Assembly (NCBI RefSeq): GCF_017873395.1 | Contig: NZ_JAGGKC010000018.1 | Span: 1 to 64,000, forward strand | From: Youngiibacter multivorans | Lineage (GTDB): Bacteria; Bacillota; Clostridia; Clostridiales; Clostridiaceae | Direction of reading: 5' to 3' | Length of the DNA: 64,000 nucleotides | Shown here: positions 63,912 to 64,000 of the stretch, piece after piece | How the letters are laid out: every line of letters begins with the position of its first letter | Numbering within the stretch: the stretch's first letter is position 1 | Position numbers and translations under genes: made by a program | The notes under the pieces: model-generated | What the model was told of the DNA's origin: nothing | Database searches by the model: none | Seen by the model: only the letters and a program-made list of their open reading frames with translations

Positions 63912-64000
63912 GTGAAAAAGATAGCCATACTGACAAGCGGAGGGGACGCTCCCGGAATGAATGCCGCCATCAGAGCGGTTGTTAGGACTGCATTAAAGAA
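63912..64000 (+). CDS. pfkA: 6-phosphofructokinase, N-terminal part (cut by window end)
   Basis: GTG start after AAGGAGGAG. The 29 visible residues, KKIAILTSGGDAPGMNAAIR onward, match the ATP-binding start of PfkA, including GGDAPGMNAAIRAVVR. The gene continues beyond the window; it catalyses fructose-6-phosphate phosphorylation in glycolysis, usually upstream of pyk in clostridia. Confidence 0.93.
   Translation, partial: MKKIAILTSGGDAPGMNAAIRAVVRTALK

Overview
This 64 kb window reads as chromosome of a low-to-mid G+C, Gram-positive, anaerobic clostridium-like Firmicute. The reasons are the gene content and order (yvcK-whiA-ytoI-dnaE-pfkA, ftsEX-ctp-uvrBA, FHA-ftsW-PBP-uvrC), strong GGAGG ribosome sites with many TTG/GTG starts, AGG/AGA-dominated arginine codons, a tryptophan T-box, a flavodiiron oxygen-reduction pair and the lack of outer-membrane genes. 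No rRNA, tRNA, CRISPR array, insertion sequence or prophage was seen.

Left end (1-3 kb): on the minus strand lies a small HesB/IscA-like gene that an ordinary ORF caller splits. The conserved cysteine codon is an in-frame TGA, followed at the right distance by a 7-bp hairpin with an AGGGU loop, so it is read here as a selenoprotein gene with a bacterial SECIS element. Divergent from it is an XPD/DinG-type helicase carrying a Cas4-like nuclease domain and an iron-sulfur cysteine set.

3-27 kb is a cell-envelope region. Three tandem paralogous secreted proteins share a signal peptide, an N-terminal module and SH3 repeats but end in three different peptidoglycan hydrolases: amidase, NlpC/P60 endopeptidase and glucosaminidase. 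Then come a LytR-CpsA-Psr attachment enzyme (minus strand) and a 16-kb operon for a rhamnose-containing wall polysaccharide: dTDP-rhamnose synthesis (rfbB, rfbC at the front, rfbD, rfbA at the back), an ABC exporter, a polyprenyl-phosphate sugar transferase, five GT2 glycosyltransferases (three of them two-domain) and a GT4 enzyme. A strong terminator closes it.

27-37 kb holds a DUF1659/DUF2922 pair, a YihY/BrkB membrane protein, a minus-strand flavodiiron protein plus NADH:rubredoxin-type reductase operon, and a plus-strand run of an acetyltransferase, acpS, nnr, alr and two YitT-family membrane proteins.

37-52 kb is a division and repair block. A set of 20-21 bp spaced palindromes precedes ftsE-ftsX-ctp; uvrB-uvrA has a LexA-like box over its -35; then FHA-ftsW-PBP, uvrC, a lipoprotein and murB. 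52-64 kb contains an acetyltransferase, a decayed XRE-family helix-turn-helix gene, an aminotransferase, a Trp T-box with trpP, a membrane-anchored yvcK, whiA, ytoI, a Dabb protein, dnaE and the first 29 codons of pfkA.

All calls were made by eye from motifs, gene order and translation; family names are recognition, not database hits.
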